Shown one piece after another: positions 27,225 to 35,529 of a DNA stretch of 64,000 nucleotides (its first letter is position 1; every line of letters starts with the position of its first letter). The notes beneath the pieces were generated by a model that did not search any database, was not told the DNA's origin, and saw only the letters and a list, made by a program, of their open reading frames with translations. Made by a program: the position numbers and the translations under genes. The stretch is from CAYGTO01 sp964352815 (lineage in GTDB: Bacteria > Pseudomonadota > Alphaproteobacteria > Rickettsiales > UBA3002): contig CAYGTO010000010.1 of assembly GCA_964352815.1 (NCBI GenBank), positions 20,971 to 84,970 on the forward strand, in the 5' to 3' direction.

Positions 27225-27755
27225 ATGGAACTCAATAAAATCGCCGCCGCTATTCTACTTGCTGGACTTATTGGAATGATCGTTGGGAAAGTCAGCGAAA
27301 TCCTCTATTACGGGCCACCGGAAACACCGGGCCATGAGAAAGAGGTCACACGCGGCTACGCGATTGACGTGCCGGAAGGCGGGGTTGATACTTCGGTGGC
27401 GCAAGCGGAAGAAGCGTTGCCGCCCATCACGCCTCTGCTTGAAACCGCCGATATTGCCGCGGGCGAAGCCTATTTCAAAAAGCGCTGCGCAACGTGTCAT
27501 ACCTATGAAAGTGGCGGAAAAAACAAGGCCGGCCCGAATCTTTGGGGCGTGTATAATCGCGACAAGGGCGCCGTTGCTGGCTTTAATTATTCCTCTGCGC
27601 TCAACGATGCGCCAGGCAATTGGAATGCGGAAGATCTGAATGGGTTCCTTCACAAGCCAAAGAAATGGCTCTCCGGCACCATCATGGCCTATGCTGGTAT
27701 TCGTAAAGAGCAAGAACGCGCCAATGTCATCGCCTATCTACGTTCGCTCAAATAG
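27225..27755 (+). CDS. Membrane-anchored class I cytochrome c (CycM-like)
   Basis: A 176-residue c-type cytochrome. An uncleaved N-terminal helix (IAAAILLAGLIGMIVGKV) anchors it in the inner membrane. A ~50-residue acidic/Pro linker follows. The haem domain has RCATCHTY (~88-93), GPNLWGVYNR and the sixth-ligand Met in GTIMAYAG, ending in NVIAYLRSLK. It resembles cytochrome c552/CycM, which carries electrons from bc1 to the aa3 oxidase, so it probably accepts from the petABC complex in this window. The ATG at 27225 is chosen because upstream codons are out of character. Confidence 0.92.
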   Translation: MELNKIAAAILLAGLIGMIVGKVSEILYYGPPETPGHEKEVTRGYAIDVPEGGVDTSVAQAEEALPPITPLLETADIAAGEAYFKKRCATCHTYESGGKNKAGPNLWGVYNRDKGAVAGFNYSSALNDAPGNWNAEDLNGFLHKPKKWLSGTIMAYAGIRKEQERANVIAYLRSLK

Positions 27756-27791
27756 CTTTTGCTTTTCGCGCGAATCGCGTACACTACTCCC

Positions 27792-28262
27792 ATGGAAACG
27801 TTTATCGATAGCCTGACCCCCGCCACCTGGTGGCTCGTGGTGGCCATTGGCTGCATTATCATTGAGCTGTTTGTCGTCAGCACATTGGCCTTTTTCTTTG
27901 CCGCAACCGCCGCCGTGGTCGTGGGCATTCTGATTGAAACCAGCACCATCGCCAGCGATGATCTCACGGTTCAGCTCGCTGCCTTTTTCGGCCTGACCTT
28001 CGTCTTTGGTATTGCGCTGTGGAAGCCGATCAAGAAATGGCGTACTGACCCCAAAAACGCCAAAAGTTACAATAACATGGTCGGCGGCAGTGTCACCATC
28101 GGCCCGGGTGATCTGACCAGAGGCAAGACCGGCAGCGCCACCTGGTCGGGCGCGACCATGCGCGCCAAACTCGCCGATGATGCAGAGACAGACACACTCA
28201 AAGAAGGCGACACCGCCACCATTGCCGACGTGCTGGGCAACGTGTTGATTGTGACGCCATAA
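27792..28262 (+). CDS. NfeD-like membrane protein
   Basis: A 156-residue protein with two or three membrane helices (WWLVVAIGCIIIELFVV, FFFAATAAVVVGI, LAAFFGLTFVFGIALW) followed by an OB-fold tail (GGSVTIGPGDLTRGKTGSATWSGATMRAKLADD...GDTATIADVLGNVLIVTP). This is the NfeD1b layout. Such genes pair with stomatin/SPFH genes, and one follows 190 bases downstream, supporting a shared role in membrane microdomain organisation. The ATG at 27792 is used because earlier codons would precede the first helix implausibly. Confidence 0.9.
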   Translation: METFIDSLTPATWWLVVAIGCIIIELFVVSTLAFFFAATAAVVVGILIETSTIASDDLTVQLAAFFGLTFVFGIALWKPIKKWRTDPKNAKSYNNMVGGSVTIGPGDLTRGKTGSATWSGATMRAKLADDAETDTLKEGDTATIADVLGNVLIVTP

Positions 28263-28338
28263 TTCCGCTTAGCATAACCTGCCATATCCGATTGCTCCTA
28301 CATCCATCCCCCGCTATGATCTCCTTCAAATGAATGAT

Positions 28339-28431
28339 GTCATTCCCTGAATGCAGTGAAACTACATTCTAAGGGAATCCAGTAGTGCCTTTTCTGGATT
28401 GCCCTAGAATGCTGTGCATTTAGGCAATGAC
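28339..28431. repeat. Palindromic element F between nfeD and the stomatin gene
   Basis: The ends GTCATTCCCT...AAGGGAATCCAG and CTGGATTGCCCT...AGGCAATGAC form two nested arms (outer GTCATT/AATGAC, inner TCCAG/CTGGA). It ends 24 bases before the stomatin ATG, so it would be transcribed between the two co-oriented genes. Confidence 0.75.
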
Positions 28432-28454
28432 ACTTATTGAAAGGGAGTGCGATA

Positions 28455-29417
28455 ATGGATTTCGTATCATTTTTAGGGCTCGTTGCCGGTATTTTTGGCG
28501 GCCTCATTATTTGGAAAGGGATCAAGATTGTCCCGCAACAATCGGCTTTTATCGTCGAAAAGCTTGGCCGGTTTGACCGCAAGCTCGAGCCGGGGCTGAA
28601 CCTGCTCATCCCCTTCATCGAAGTCGTTGCCTACCGCCATTCGCTCAAAGAATTCGCCTATGATGTTCAAGAGCAAAGCGCCATCACCCGCGATAATGTC
28701 TCGCTACTGATGGATGGGGTGGTTTATATCCGCGTGGTCGATCCAATCGAAGCCAGCTACGGCGTGAATGACCCGCTTTATGCCGTGACCCAGCTCGCGC
28801 AAACCACCATGCGCTCAGAAATCGGCAAGCTCTCGCTCGATGAATGTTTCGAGGAGCGCGAGCGGCTCAACACCAACATTGTGAACTCTATTAATGATGC
28901 GGCCCAGACCTGGGGCATCCAGTGCATGCGCTATGAGATTAAAAACATCACCCCGCCGCGCAACGTGCTGCAAGCCATGGAAACGCAAGTCGAAGCCGAC
29001 CGAAAAAAGCGTGCTGAAATTCTAGAATCCGAAGGAATTCGCCAATCAAAGATTAATGTGGCAGAAGGGCACAAACAGCAAATTGTTCTCGAATCCGAAG
29101 CAGCAAAGCTCGATCAAATCAACCGTGCGCAAGGGGAAGCCGAAGCCATCCTTGCTGTCGCCGAAGCCACGGCGAAAGGGATTGAGGCGGTCGCCATTTC
29201 AATTCAAAAAGCAGGCGGGGAAGAAGCGGTGGCGCTCAAAATCGCAGAGCAATATGTCAGCGCCTTTGGCAAGCTTGCCAAAGAAAGTAACACCATCTTA
29301 CTTCCTGCCAACACGAATGATGCCGGTTCGATGGTCGCACAAGCGCTGGGCATTTTCAACACAATCAAACAGGGTACTGCGGGCAGCGGCTCTCAAGGCC
29401 CGTGGAATCAGAGTTAA
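28455..29417 (+). CDS. SPFH/stomatin-like protein (QmcA-type)
   Basis: A 320-residue SPFH protein with an N-terminal membrane segment (FVSFLGLVAGIFGGLIIW). VPQQSAFIVEKLGRFDRKLEPGLNLLIPFIE is the start of the SPFH domain. A long helical region rich in Glu/Ala/Lys (MRYEIKNITPPRNVLQAMETQVEADRKKRAEILESEG) then leads to ring-like oligomerisation. The start at 28455 has AAGGGAG at 7 bases; a TTG at 28437 is less likely. The NfeD-like gene just upstream is the usual partner. The family scaffolds membrane protein quality control; the exact role here is not known. Confidence 0.93.
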   Translation: MDFVSFLGLVAGIFGGLIIWKGIKIVPQQSAFIVEKLGRFDRKLEPGLNLLIPFIEVVAYRHSLKEFAYDVQEQSAITRDNVSLLMDGVVYIRVVDPIEASYGVNDPLYAVTQLAQTTMRSEIGKLSLDECFEERERLNTNIVNSINDAAQTWGIQCMRYEIKNITPPRNVLQAMETQVEADRKKRAEILESEGIRQSKINVAEGHKQQIVLESEAAKLDQINRAQGEAEAILAVAEATAKGIEAVAISIQKAGGEEAVALKIAEQYVSAFGKLAKESNTILLPANTNDAGSMVAQALGIFNTIKQGTAGSGSQGPWNQS

Positions 29418-29423
29418 ACCAAA

Positions 29424-29503
29424 CGTCATCCTGAGCGTTAGCGAAGGATCTCTATAGTGCACTACAATAGATCCTTCTTCGGCTTCGCCTCATCAGGATG
29501 ACG
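29424..29503. repeat. Family A palindromic element, copy A1 (intergenic)
   Basis: The outer arms CGTCATCCTGAGCG and CATCAGGATGACG and inner arms GAAGGATCT and AGATCCTTC frame a TATAGTGCACTA centre, itself a palindrome. It lies between the stomatin and entericidin genes. It is the only clearly intergenic copy with an intact centre. Confidence 0.88.
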
Positions 29504-29528
29504 ATATGATTAAAAAAAGGAGACGCCT

Positions 29529-29672
29529 ATGAAACTTATACTTATCACCCTACTCACCCTCTGCAGCATCACCGCCCTCACCGCTTGCAATACGATTGAA
29601 GGCATTGGCGAAGATATTGGCGCGGCGGGCAAAGCCATCGACGATTCGGCCGAAGAGAATAAAGCCTATTAA
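29529..29672 (+). CDS. Entericidin-like small lipoprotein
   Basis: A 47-residue product. The signal peptide MKLILITLLTLCSITALTAC ends in a lipobox (LTAC). The mature part, CNTIEGIGEDIGAAGKAIDDSAEE, is the entericidin A/B signature (CNTxxGxGxDI). AAAAAAGGAG precedes the ATG. Entericidins are small outer-membrane-associated lipoproteins, originally described as an antidote/toxin pair in enterobacteria. Only one is present here, so the toxin-antitoxin idea does not follow, and a structural or stress role is as likely. Confidence 0.88.
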   Translation: MKLILITLLTLCSITALTACNTIEGIGEDIGAAGKAIDDSAEENKAY

Positions 29673-29686
29673 AGGAGCAACGCCCT

Positions 29687-31492
29687 ATGTGGCTGGCACG
29701 ATGGGGCACTGGAATCCTCTGTATGCTGTGTTTCGCAGCAAACGCTCATGCTGTGCCCAAACACGCGCTGACTCTGTTTGGCGAGCCAAAATATAAGGCA
29801 GGCTTCACGCATACTGACTATGTGAACCCCAGCGCCCCCAAAGGCGGCACGCTCAAACTCGCCAGCCCCGGCAGCTATGATTCGCTCAACCCCTTCATCT
29901 TAAAAGGCATCGCTGCGCCGGGTATCAGCTTGATCTATGAATCGCTGATGACCAAAAGCCTCGATGAACCCCTCACCTATTATGGGCTGATCGCAGAATC
30001 CGTCGACGTCGCCGAAGATAACACGAGTGCGACCTTTCGCTTGCGTAAAAACGCGCACTGGCATGATGGGAAGCCGATCATTGCCGACGATGTGCTCTTC
30101 ACCTATGAAGCGCTCACCACCATGGGCCACCCGGCCTACCGCGTCTTGCTCGCGCCAATCCAATCCGTGAAAAAAATCAACGACCACACGGTCGAATTCA
30201 CCTTCGCCGATCCCACAAATCGCGAGAACGCAACCACTGCCGCCTCCATGACAGTCTTGCCGCGGCATTACTACCAGAGCGTTCCCTTCGATAAAACCAC
30301 GCTCGAACCCCCGCTCGGCTCCGGCCCTTATAAGATCAGCACGGTCGATCAGGGCCGTTCCATCACCTATGAACGCGCGGAGGAATATTGGGGCAAAACC
30401 CTACCCATCCGTGTCGGCACACACAACTTTGAGCGCGTCCGCTACGATATTTACCGCGATGAAACCGTGTCACTCGAAGCACTCAAATCCGGCCAATATG
30501 ATGTGCGCGAAGAATATATCGCGCGCAACTGGGCCACCGCCTATGACATCCCCGCCATCGAGCGCGGCGAGTTGAAAAAAGAGATGGTGCCACACCAAGT
30601 GCCGCGCGGCATGCAGGCCTTTTTGTTCAACCAGCGCAAAGCAAAATTCCAGGACCGCCGCGTACGCCGCGCCATCAGCCTCGCGATGGATTTTGAATGG
30701 ATGAATGAGACCCTTTTCTACGGCGCGTATGACCGCAGCAATAGCTTCTTCCAGAACACCCAGTTCATGGCAACCGGCACCCCTAAAGGCGATGAACTCG
30801 CCTTGCTCGAGCCACATCGCGACGCGCTGCCCCCGGCCCTGTTTACCGAACCCTACATCCAAACGCCGACCGACGGCTCCGGCCATGCGCGCGGGCGTTT
30901 GATCGAAGCGCAATCCCTTCTGAAGGAGGCTGGTTGGGTCATGGGCGAGGATGGTCAGCGCACTCACGAAGACACGGGTGAGCTACTCACCGTGGAGTTC
31001 CTCATGCGCCAACGCACCTTTCAGCGCGTCATCACGCTCATGCAAAAGAATCTGAAACGTCTCGGCGTTGCCTCCACCTTCCGCTATGTCGATGATGCGC
31101 AATATCAAAAACGCATCGATGATCGTGATTTCGACATCATCAATATTTGGTGGAATCTCGGTGTGCTCTTTCCTGGCAATGAACAAATTTCCTACTGGCA
31201 TTCATCGCAGGCCGATGTCGCTGGCAGCAATAATTTATCCGGCACCGATTCCGTAGTGATCGACGCCTTGCTCGATCGGCTCATCGCGGCAAGCACACTC
31301 GAAGAACTCCGCGCTTCGGCTCGCGCGCTTGATCGCACCTTGCTTTGGGAGCATGCGGTGATTCCGCATTGGCATCTCGCCTTTTGGCGCCTGGCTTACT
31401 GGGATCGCTTCGGCAAACCAGACATCCAGCCGCCCTATGATATTGGTATCATGACCTGGTGGGCCAAAGATGCTACGATGGAGGAGAAATGA
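29687..31492 (+). CDS. yejA: Peptide ABC transporter, periplasmic binding protein (YejA-like)
   Basis: A 601-residue solute-binding protein of the SBP_bac_5 family with a signal peptide ending ...FAANAHA. ALTLFGEPKYKAGFTHTDYVNPSAPKGG is the typical YejA N-terminus, and LRKNAHWHDGKPI, FLFNQRKAKFQDRRVRRAISLAMDFEW and the C-terminal PPYDIGIMTWW also match. YejA-type proteins bind oligopeptides, including microcin C in enterobacteria. AAAGGAG lies 9 bases before the ATG. The four genes yejA-B-E-F form a tight operon with ATGA overlaps. Confidence 0.94.
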   Translation: MWLARWGTGILCMLCFAANAHAVPKHALTLFGEPKYKAGFTHTDYVNPSAPKGGTLKLASPGSYDSLNPFILKGIAAPGISLIYESLMTKSLDEPLTYYGLIAESVDVAEDNTSATFRLRKNAHWHDGKPIIADDVLFTYEALTTMGHPAYRVLLAPIQSVKKINDHTVEFTFADPTNRENATTAASMTVLPRHYYQSVPFDKTTLEPPLGSGPYKISTVDQGRSITYERAEEYWGKTLPIRVGTHNFERVRYDIYRDETVSLEALKSGQYDVREEYIARNWATAYDIPAIERGELKKEMVPHQVPRGMQAFLFNQRKAKFQDRRVRRAISLAMDFEWMNETLFYGAYDRSNSFFQNTQFMATGTPKGDELALLEPHRDALPPALFTEPYIQTPTDGSGHARGRLIEAQSLLKEAGWVMGEDGQRTHEDTGELLTVEFLMRQRTFQRVITLMQKNLKRLGVASTFRYVDDAQYQKRIDDRDFDIINIWWNLGVLFPGNEQISYWHSSQADVAGSNNLSGTDSVVIDALLDRLIAASTLEELRASARALDRTLLWEHAVIPHWHLAFWRLAYWDRFGKPDIQPPYDIGIMTWWAKDATMEEK

Positions 31493-32595
31493 CTGCCTAC
31501 ATCATCCGCCGCCTTTTGCTCATGATCCCCACGCTCCTGGGCATCTTGCTGCTCAATTTCATCATTGTGCAGGCCGCACCGGGGGGGCCTGTCGAGCGGC
31601 TCGTCGCGCAGCTCACCGACCCATCCGGCGGCGGCGCGACCGCCAATTTCACTAAGCAAAGCGGGGACAACGCCTCTGCTTCACAAGCGCTCACCCAGAA
31701 CACACCCGGCCAATCCGCTTACCGGGGCGCACGCGGGCTCGACCCCGACCTCATCGCCGACATTGAAAAACAATATGGTTTCGACAAGCCCGCCCATGAG
31801 CGCTTTCTGAAAATGCTCACCGATTATGCGCGCTTTGATTTCGGCACCAGTTTCTTCCGCGACGAGCCGGTGCTCGATCTGATCCTCGACAAGCTCCCCG
31901 TCTCCATCTCCCTCGGCTTGTGGACCACCCTGCTCGTCTATCTCATCTCCATCCCGCTTGGCATCAAAAAGGCCCTGCGCGATGGCACGCCCTTCGATAG
32001 CTGGACCTCCACCGCCATCATCCTCGGCTATGCGATTCCGTCCTTCCTGTTCGCCATCCTGCTGATCATCCTGTTCGCCGGCGGCAGCTACTATCAGCTC
32101 TTTCCCTTGCGCGGCATCATCTCCGATGGCTGGCGTGAAATGGGTACGTTTGAACTAATTCTGGACTATTTCTGGCACCTCGCCTTACCCCTCACCGCCA
32201 TGGTGATCAGTGGCTTTGCTGGGCTGACGCTGCTGACCAAAAACTCGTTTCTCGAGGAAATCGGCAAGCTCTACGTCACCACCGCCCGCGCGAAGGGGCT
32301 CACCGAACAGCGCGTGCTCTATGGCCATATTTTCCGCAACGCCATGCTCATCATCATCGCCGGCCTGCCCTCGGCCCTGCTGTCGGTGCTGTTCACCAGC
32401 TCGCTGCTGATCGAAGTGATCTTCTCGCTCGACGGGCTTGGGTTGCTTGGCTTTGAGGCCGCCATCAACCGCGACTATCCGGTGATGTTCGGCACACTCT
32501 TCATCTTCACCGTGATCGGGCTGGTCTTCAAATTGATTGGCGATTTGATGTATACGCTCGTCGACCCACGCATTGATTTCGAGGCGCGCGCATGA
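31489..32595 (+). CDS. yejB: Peptide ABC transporter permease (YejB-like)
   Basis: An inner-membrane permease of 368 residues with six membrane segments and the large periplasmic insert after the first helix typical of YejB (residues ~30-95). The EAA loop contacting the ATPase is TTARAKGLTEQRVLYGHIFRNA (~265-286). The ATG lies inside the yejA stop (ATGA), so an earlier in-frame start at 31459 is unnecessary. The end overlaps yejE in the same way. Confidence 0.94.
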   Translation: MTAYIIRRLLLMIPTLLGILLLNFIIVQAAPGGPVERLVAQLTDPSGGGATANFTKQSGDNASASQALTQNTPGQSAYRGARGLDPDLIADIEKQYGFDKPAHERFLKMLTDYARFDFGTSFFRDEPVLDLILDKLPVSISLGLWTTLLVYLISIPLGIKKALRDGTPFDSWTSTAIILGYAIPSFLFAILLIILFAGGSYYQLFPLRGIISDGWREMGTFELILDYFWHLALPLTAMVISGFAGLTLLTKNSFLEEIGKLYVTTARAKGLTEQRVLYGHIFRNAMLIIIAGLPSALLSVLFTSSLLIEVIFSLDGLGLLGFEAAINRDYPVMFGTLFIFTVIGLVFKLIGDLMYTLVDPRIDFEARA

Positions 32596-33626
32596 CCCTC
32601 TCTCCGCTCACCCGCCGGCGCCTTGCCATTTTTCGCCAAAACCGTCGCGGCTATATCAGCCTGTGGCTGTTCCTCATCCTGTTTATCCTCAGCCTGTTCG
32701 CCGAGCTGATCGCCAACGACCAGCCCATTTTGGTCAGCTATAAGGGCGAGCTGCTCTTCCCCATCTTTGAGACCTATCGCGAGGATGTCACCTTCGGCGG
32801 CATCCTTGAAAGCGAGGCTGACTATACCGACCCATGGATCATTCAGGAGATCACCTCCCATGGCTGGATGGTGCTGCCCCTTCTGCCCTACCATCATCAA
32901 ACCATCAATTTTGGCATTGCGCGCGCGCCAGCGCCGCCTTCTTCGGACAACACCCTCGGCGTCGATGACCAGGGCCGTGACGTGCTCGCCCGCGTGATTT
33001 ACGGCTTCCGCATCTCGATTCTCTTCGCCCTCATCCTCACCTTCTTCGCCTCCCTCATCGGCATCATTATGGGCGCGATTCAGGGCTATTTCGGCGGCTG
33101 GACCGACCTGCTGCTCCAGCGCTTTATGGAGATTTGGGGCGGCATGCCAGTGCTCTATTTGCTCATCATTCTCGCCAGCATCATCACCCCCAGCTTCTGG
33201 TGGCTGCTCGCGCTGATGGTGCTGTTCTCCTGGATGACATTGGTGGATCTTGTGCGCGCGGAATTTCTGCGTGCACGGAATTTTGAATATGTCAAAGCCG
33301 CCCGTGCCCTCGGCGTGCGCGAAACCACCATTATGTGGCGCCATGTGCTGCCCAATGCGCTGGTCTCGGTTTTCACCTTCGTGCCCTTCATTCTAAACGG
33401 CGCCATCACGACCCTCACCTCGCTCGACTTCCTCGGTTTCGGCCTGCCGCCCGGCTCCCCCTCCCTCGGCGAGCTGTTAGCGCAAGGCAAGAACAACCCG
33501 CAAAGCCCCTTCCTCGGCATCACCGCCTTTGTCGTGCTCGCTCTTATGCTTTCGCTTCTGATCTTCATCGGCGAGGCGGTGCGCGATGCGTTTAACCCGA
33601 AAAAGACGTTGGTGGAGGCGAAATGA
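32592..33626 (+). CDS. yejE: Peptide ABC transporter permease (YejE-like)
   Basis: The second permease, 344 residues. The N-terminus is LTRRRLAIFRQNRRGYISLWLFLILF. A periplasmic segment contains the YejE signature around DNTLGVDDQGRDVLARVIYGFR (~122-143). The EAA loop is KAARALGVRETTIMWRHVLPNA (~234-255). It overlaps both neighbours by ATGA, which favours equal translation of the two permeases and the ATPase. Confidence 0.94.
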   Translation: MTLSPLTRRRLAIFRQNRRGYISLWLFLILFILSLFAELIANDQPILVSYKGELLFPIFETYREDVTFGGILESEADYTDPWIIQEITSHGWMVLPLLPYHHQTINFGIARAPAPPSSDNTLGVDDQGRDVLARVIYGFRISILFALILTFFASLIGIIMGAIQGYFGGWTDLLLQRFMEIWGGMPVLYLLIILASIITPSFWWLLALMVLFSWMTLVDLVRAEFLRARNFEYVKAARALGVRETTIMWRHVLPNALVSVFTFVPFILNGAITTLTSLDFLGFGLPPGSPSLGELLAQGKNNPQSPFLGITAFVVLALMLSLLIFIGEAVRDAFNPKKTLVEAK

Positions 33627-35395
33627 GCTTACTCTCTGTCACCAACCTCTCTCTCTCCTTCGGCGCGAGCACCGTCGTGGACGGGATCTCCTTTGACATT
33701 AAAAAAGGCGAGGTGCTAGGCATTGTCGGCGAGTCCGGCTCGGGCAAATCCCTCTCTGCCCTTTCCGTGATGGGCCTGGAGCCAAGCGCCGCCGCGACCT
33801 CAGGCAGCATCCGTTTTGAAGGCAAAGAGATTCTCGGCAGCGGCGAGGAAGCGTTACGCACCCTCCGTGGCAATCAGATTTCGATGATTTTTCAAGAACC
33901 ACAAAGTGCCCTCAACCCGCTGCACCGTATCGGCAAGCAGGTCGATGAGATTATCAGCACTCACCAACAGCAAAAAGAACCGCTTCGCGAGGGAGCGGAT
34001 GCGACCGCGGTGATCCAGAAAGATGTTGCAACACGCTCTGGACTGCCGCGCCTGCCTGCGCGAAGCCCAAGCTTCGCTTCGGCGAAGACAGGTCGGCACA
34101 GTCGTGCCTCCTCGCAGAACGTAACGAAACTCCGCAATAGTCTTTTAGACGTCGTCGGGCTGCCCAAAGACATCGCGACGCGCTTCCCCCACGAGCTCTC
34201 GGGCGGGCAGCGTCAGCGCGTGATGATTGCCATGGCAATTGCCAACAAACCTGACCTGCTTATTGCCGATGAGCCGACCACTGCGCTTGATGTCACGCTG
34301 CAGCAACAGATTCTCGATCTGCTCAAAACGCTGCAGCAACAGACCGGCATGGCGATGCTGTTTATCAGCCATGATTTGGGTGTTGTGCGGCGCGTCTGCG
34401 ACCGGGTGGCGGTGATGAAAAATGGCCGGATTGTCGAGAAGAATACGGTGCAGCAATTATTTGACACCCCGCAGCATGACTACACCAAAGCCTTGCTCAA
34501 CGCGGCGCCCAATACCAAGCCCCTACCCTTGCCTGAGAAGGCACGTGAGCTACTCTACACGCGCAACATGAAGGTGCATTTCCCGATCAAGAAAGGTGTG
34601 CTGCGACGCACCGTCGATCATGTCAAAGCCGTCGACGGCATCTCCCTCTCGCTCAAAACTGGCGAGACGCTCGGCGTGGTTGGCGAATCCGGCTCGGGCA
34701 AAAGCACGCTCGGTTTTGGCCTACTTCGCCTGATCCAGAGCACTGGCCCCATCGTCTATATGGGCCGCGATTTGTCGCAGCAAACGAAAGAGCAACTGCG
34801 CAGCATGCGCCGCGATTTGCAGCTCGTTTTCCAAGACCCCTATGCCAGTCTCAACCCGCGCCTTACCGTCGGCGAGATCATCACGGAAGGGCTCGATGTC
34901 CATGAGGCGATGATGCGTAAACGTGTTGGAGCGCGCTCGGGCAGCCGCGTCTTCATTGATGACTCGCCCGAAGAAAAACGCCACATCAAGGCCCAAAAAC
35001 TACGCACCATCGTGCAGCAAGTTGGCCTCACGCCGGAAATGGCGAACCGTTTTCCGCATGAATTTTCTGGCGGTCAGCGCCAGCGCATCGCCATTGCCCG
35101 CGCAATGATTTTGCAGCCGCGCTTTGTTGTGCTCGATGAGCCGACCAGTGCGCTCGACCTCACCTTGCAGTCACAAATCATTGAGCTGCTGCAATCTTTC
35201 CAAGCGAAATTCAAACTCAGCTATCTCTTTATCAGCCACGATCTGCGCGTCATTCGCGCGATGAGCCACCGTATTATGGTGATGAAGGATGGGAAGGTGA
35301 TTGAAGAAAATGAGGCGAGTGAACTCCTCACACATCCGCAGCACACATATACGAAGAAGCTGATTGCTGCTGCTTTTATGGAAAGCGCTTTATGA
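33623..35395 (+). CDS. yejF: Peptide ABC transporter ATPase, fused double NBD (YejF-like), with repeat insertion
   Basis: A 590-residue protein with two ATPase domains. The first has GESGSGKSLSAL (~34), LSGGQRQRVMIAMA and LLIADEPTTALD. The second has GESGSGKSTLGF (~354), FSGGQRQRIAIARA and VVLDEPTSALD. This is the YejF layout. It is about 50 residues longer than usual because a family C repeat with a nested hairpin is inserted at ~118-166, between the Q-loop region (MIFQEPQSALNPLHRIGKQVDE) and the ABC signature of the first domain. That site is a peripheral helical subdomain, so function may survive. Confidence 0.93.
   Translation: MSLLSVTNLSLSFGASTVVDGISFDIKKGEVLGIVGESGSGKSLSALSVMGLEPSAAATSGSIRFEGKEILGSGEEALRTLRGNQISMIFQEPQSALNPLHRIGKQVDEIISTHQQQKEPLREGADATAVIQKDVATRSGLPRLPARSPSFASAKTGRHSRASSQNVTKLRNSLLDVVGLPKDIATRFPHELSGGQRQRVMIAMAIANKPDLLIADEPTTALDVTLQQQILDLLKTLQQQTGMAMLFISHDLGVVRRVCDRVAVMKNGRIVEKNTVQQLFDTPQHDYTKALLNAAPNTKPLPLPEKARELLYTRNMKVHFPIKKGVLRRTVDHVKAVDGISLSLKTGETLGVVGESGSGKSTLGFGLLRLIQSTGPIVYMGRDLSQQTKEQLRSMRRDLQLVFQDPYASLNPRLTVGEIITEGLDVHEAMMRKRVGARSGSRVFIDDSPEEKRHIKAQKLRTIVQQVGLTPEMANRFPHEFSGGQRQRIAIARAMILQPRFVVLDEPTSALDLTLQSQIIELLQSFQAKFKLSYLFISHDLRVIRAMSHRIMVMKDGKVIEENEASELLTHPQHTYTKKLIAAAFMESAL
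33977..34120 (+). repeat. Family C palindromic element with nested hairpin, copy C2 (in yejF)
   Basis: The ends CGCTTCGCGAGGGAGCG and GCCTCCTCGCAGAACG and the inner GATCCAGAAA...TCTGGACTGC match the other family C copies, in the same reading phase (LREGADATAVIQK...ASSQN). The 3' half is split by CCTGCCTGCGCGAAGCCC...GGCGAAGACAGGTCGG, which is itself palindromic around CTTCGCTTCGGCGAAG. It looks like a second element inserted into the first. Confidence 0.82.
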
Positions 35396-35397
35396 TG

Positions 35398-35527
35398 AAG
35401 CCGGTCAGTAGACCGGCCCTTTAGTCGCACCGCGTTAGGCTTGGACTAGAAAAATTAAAGCTCAACGCATTAATTTTTCGCGTTCCAAGCGCGCAAAACA
35501 GCAGTGCAGCGCGGGGACAAACAAAAA
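35398..35527 (+). repeat. Family B element with nested hairpin, copy B4
   Basis: Starts GCCGGTC-AGTA-GACCGGC then CCTTTAGTC, CGC-ACC-GCG, GTTAGGC and ends CGCGCAAAACAGCAGTGCAGCGCGGGGACAAAC. About 48 extra bases (TTGGACTAGAAAAATTAA...TTAATTTTTCGCGTTCCAA) are nested between the second and third hairpins and are palindromic. It fills the space between the convergent yejF and quinone oxidoreductase genes. Confidence 0.85.
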
Positions 35528-35529
35528 AA

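Noticed and set aside
29529..29672. Entericidin toxin-antitoxin pair
   Set aside because: Only one entericidin-like lipoprotein is present; no second member lies next to it.
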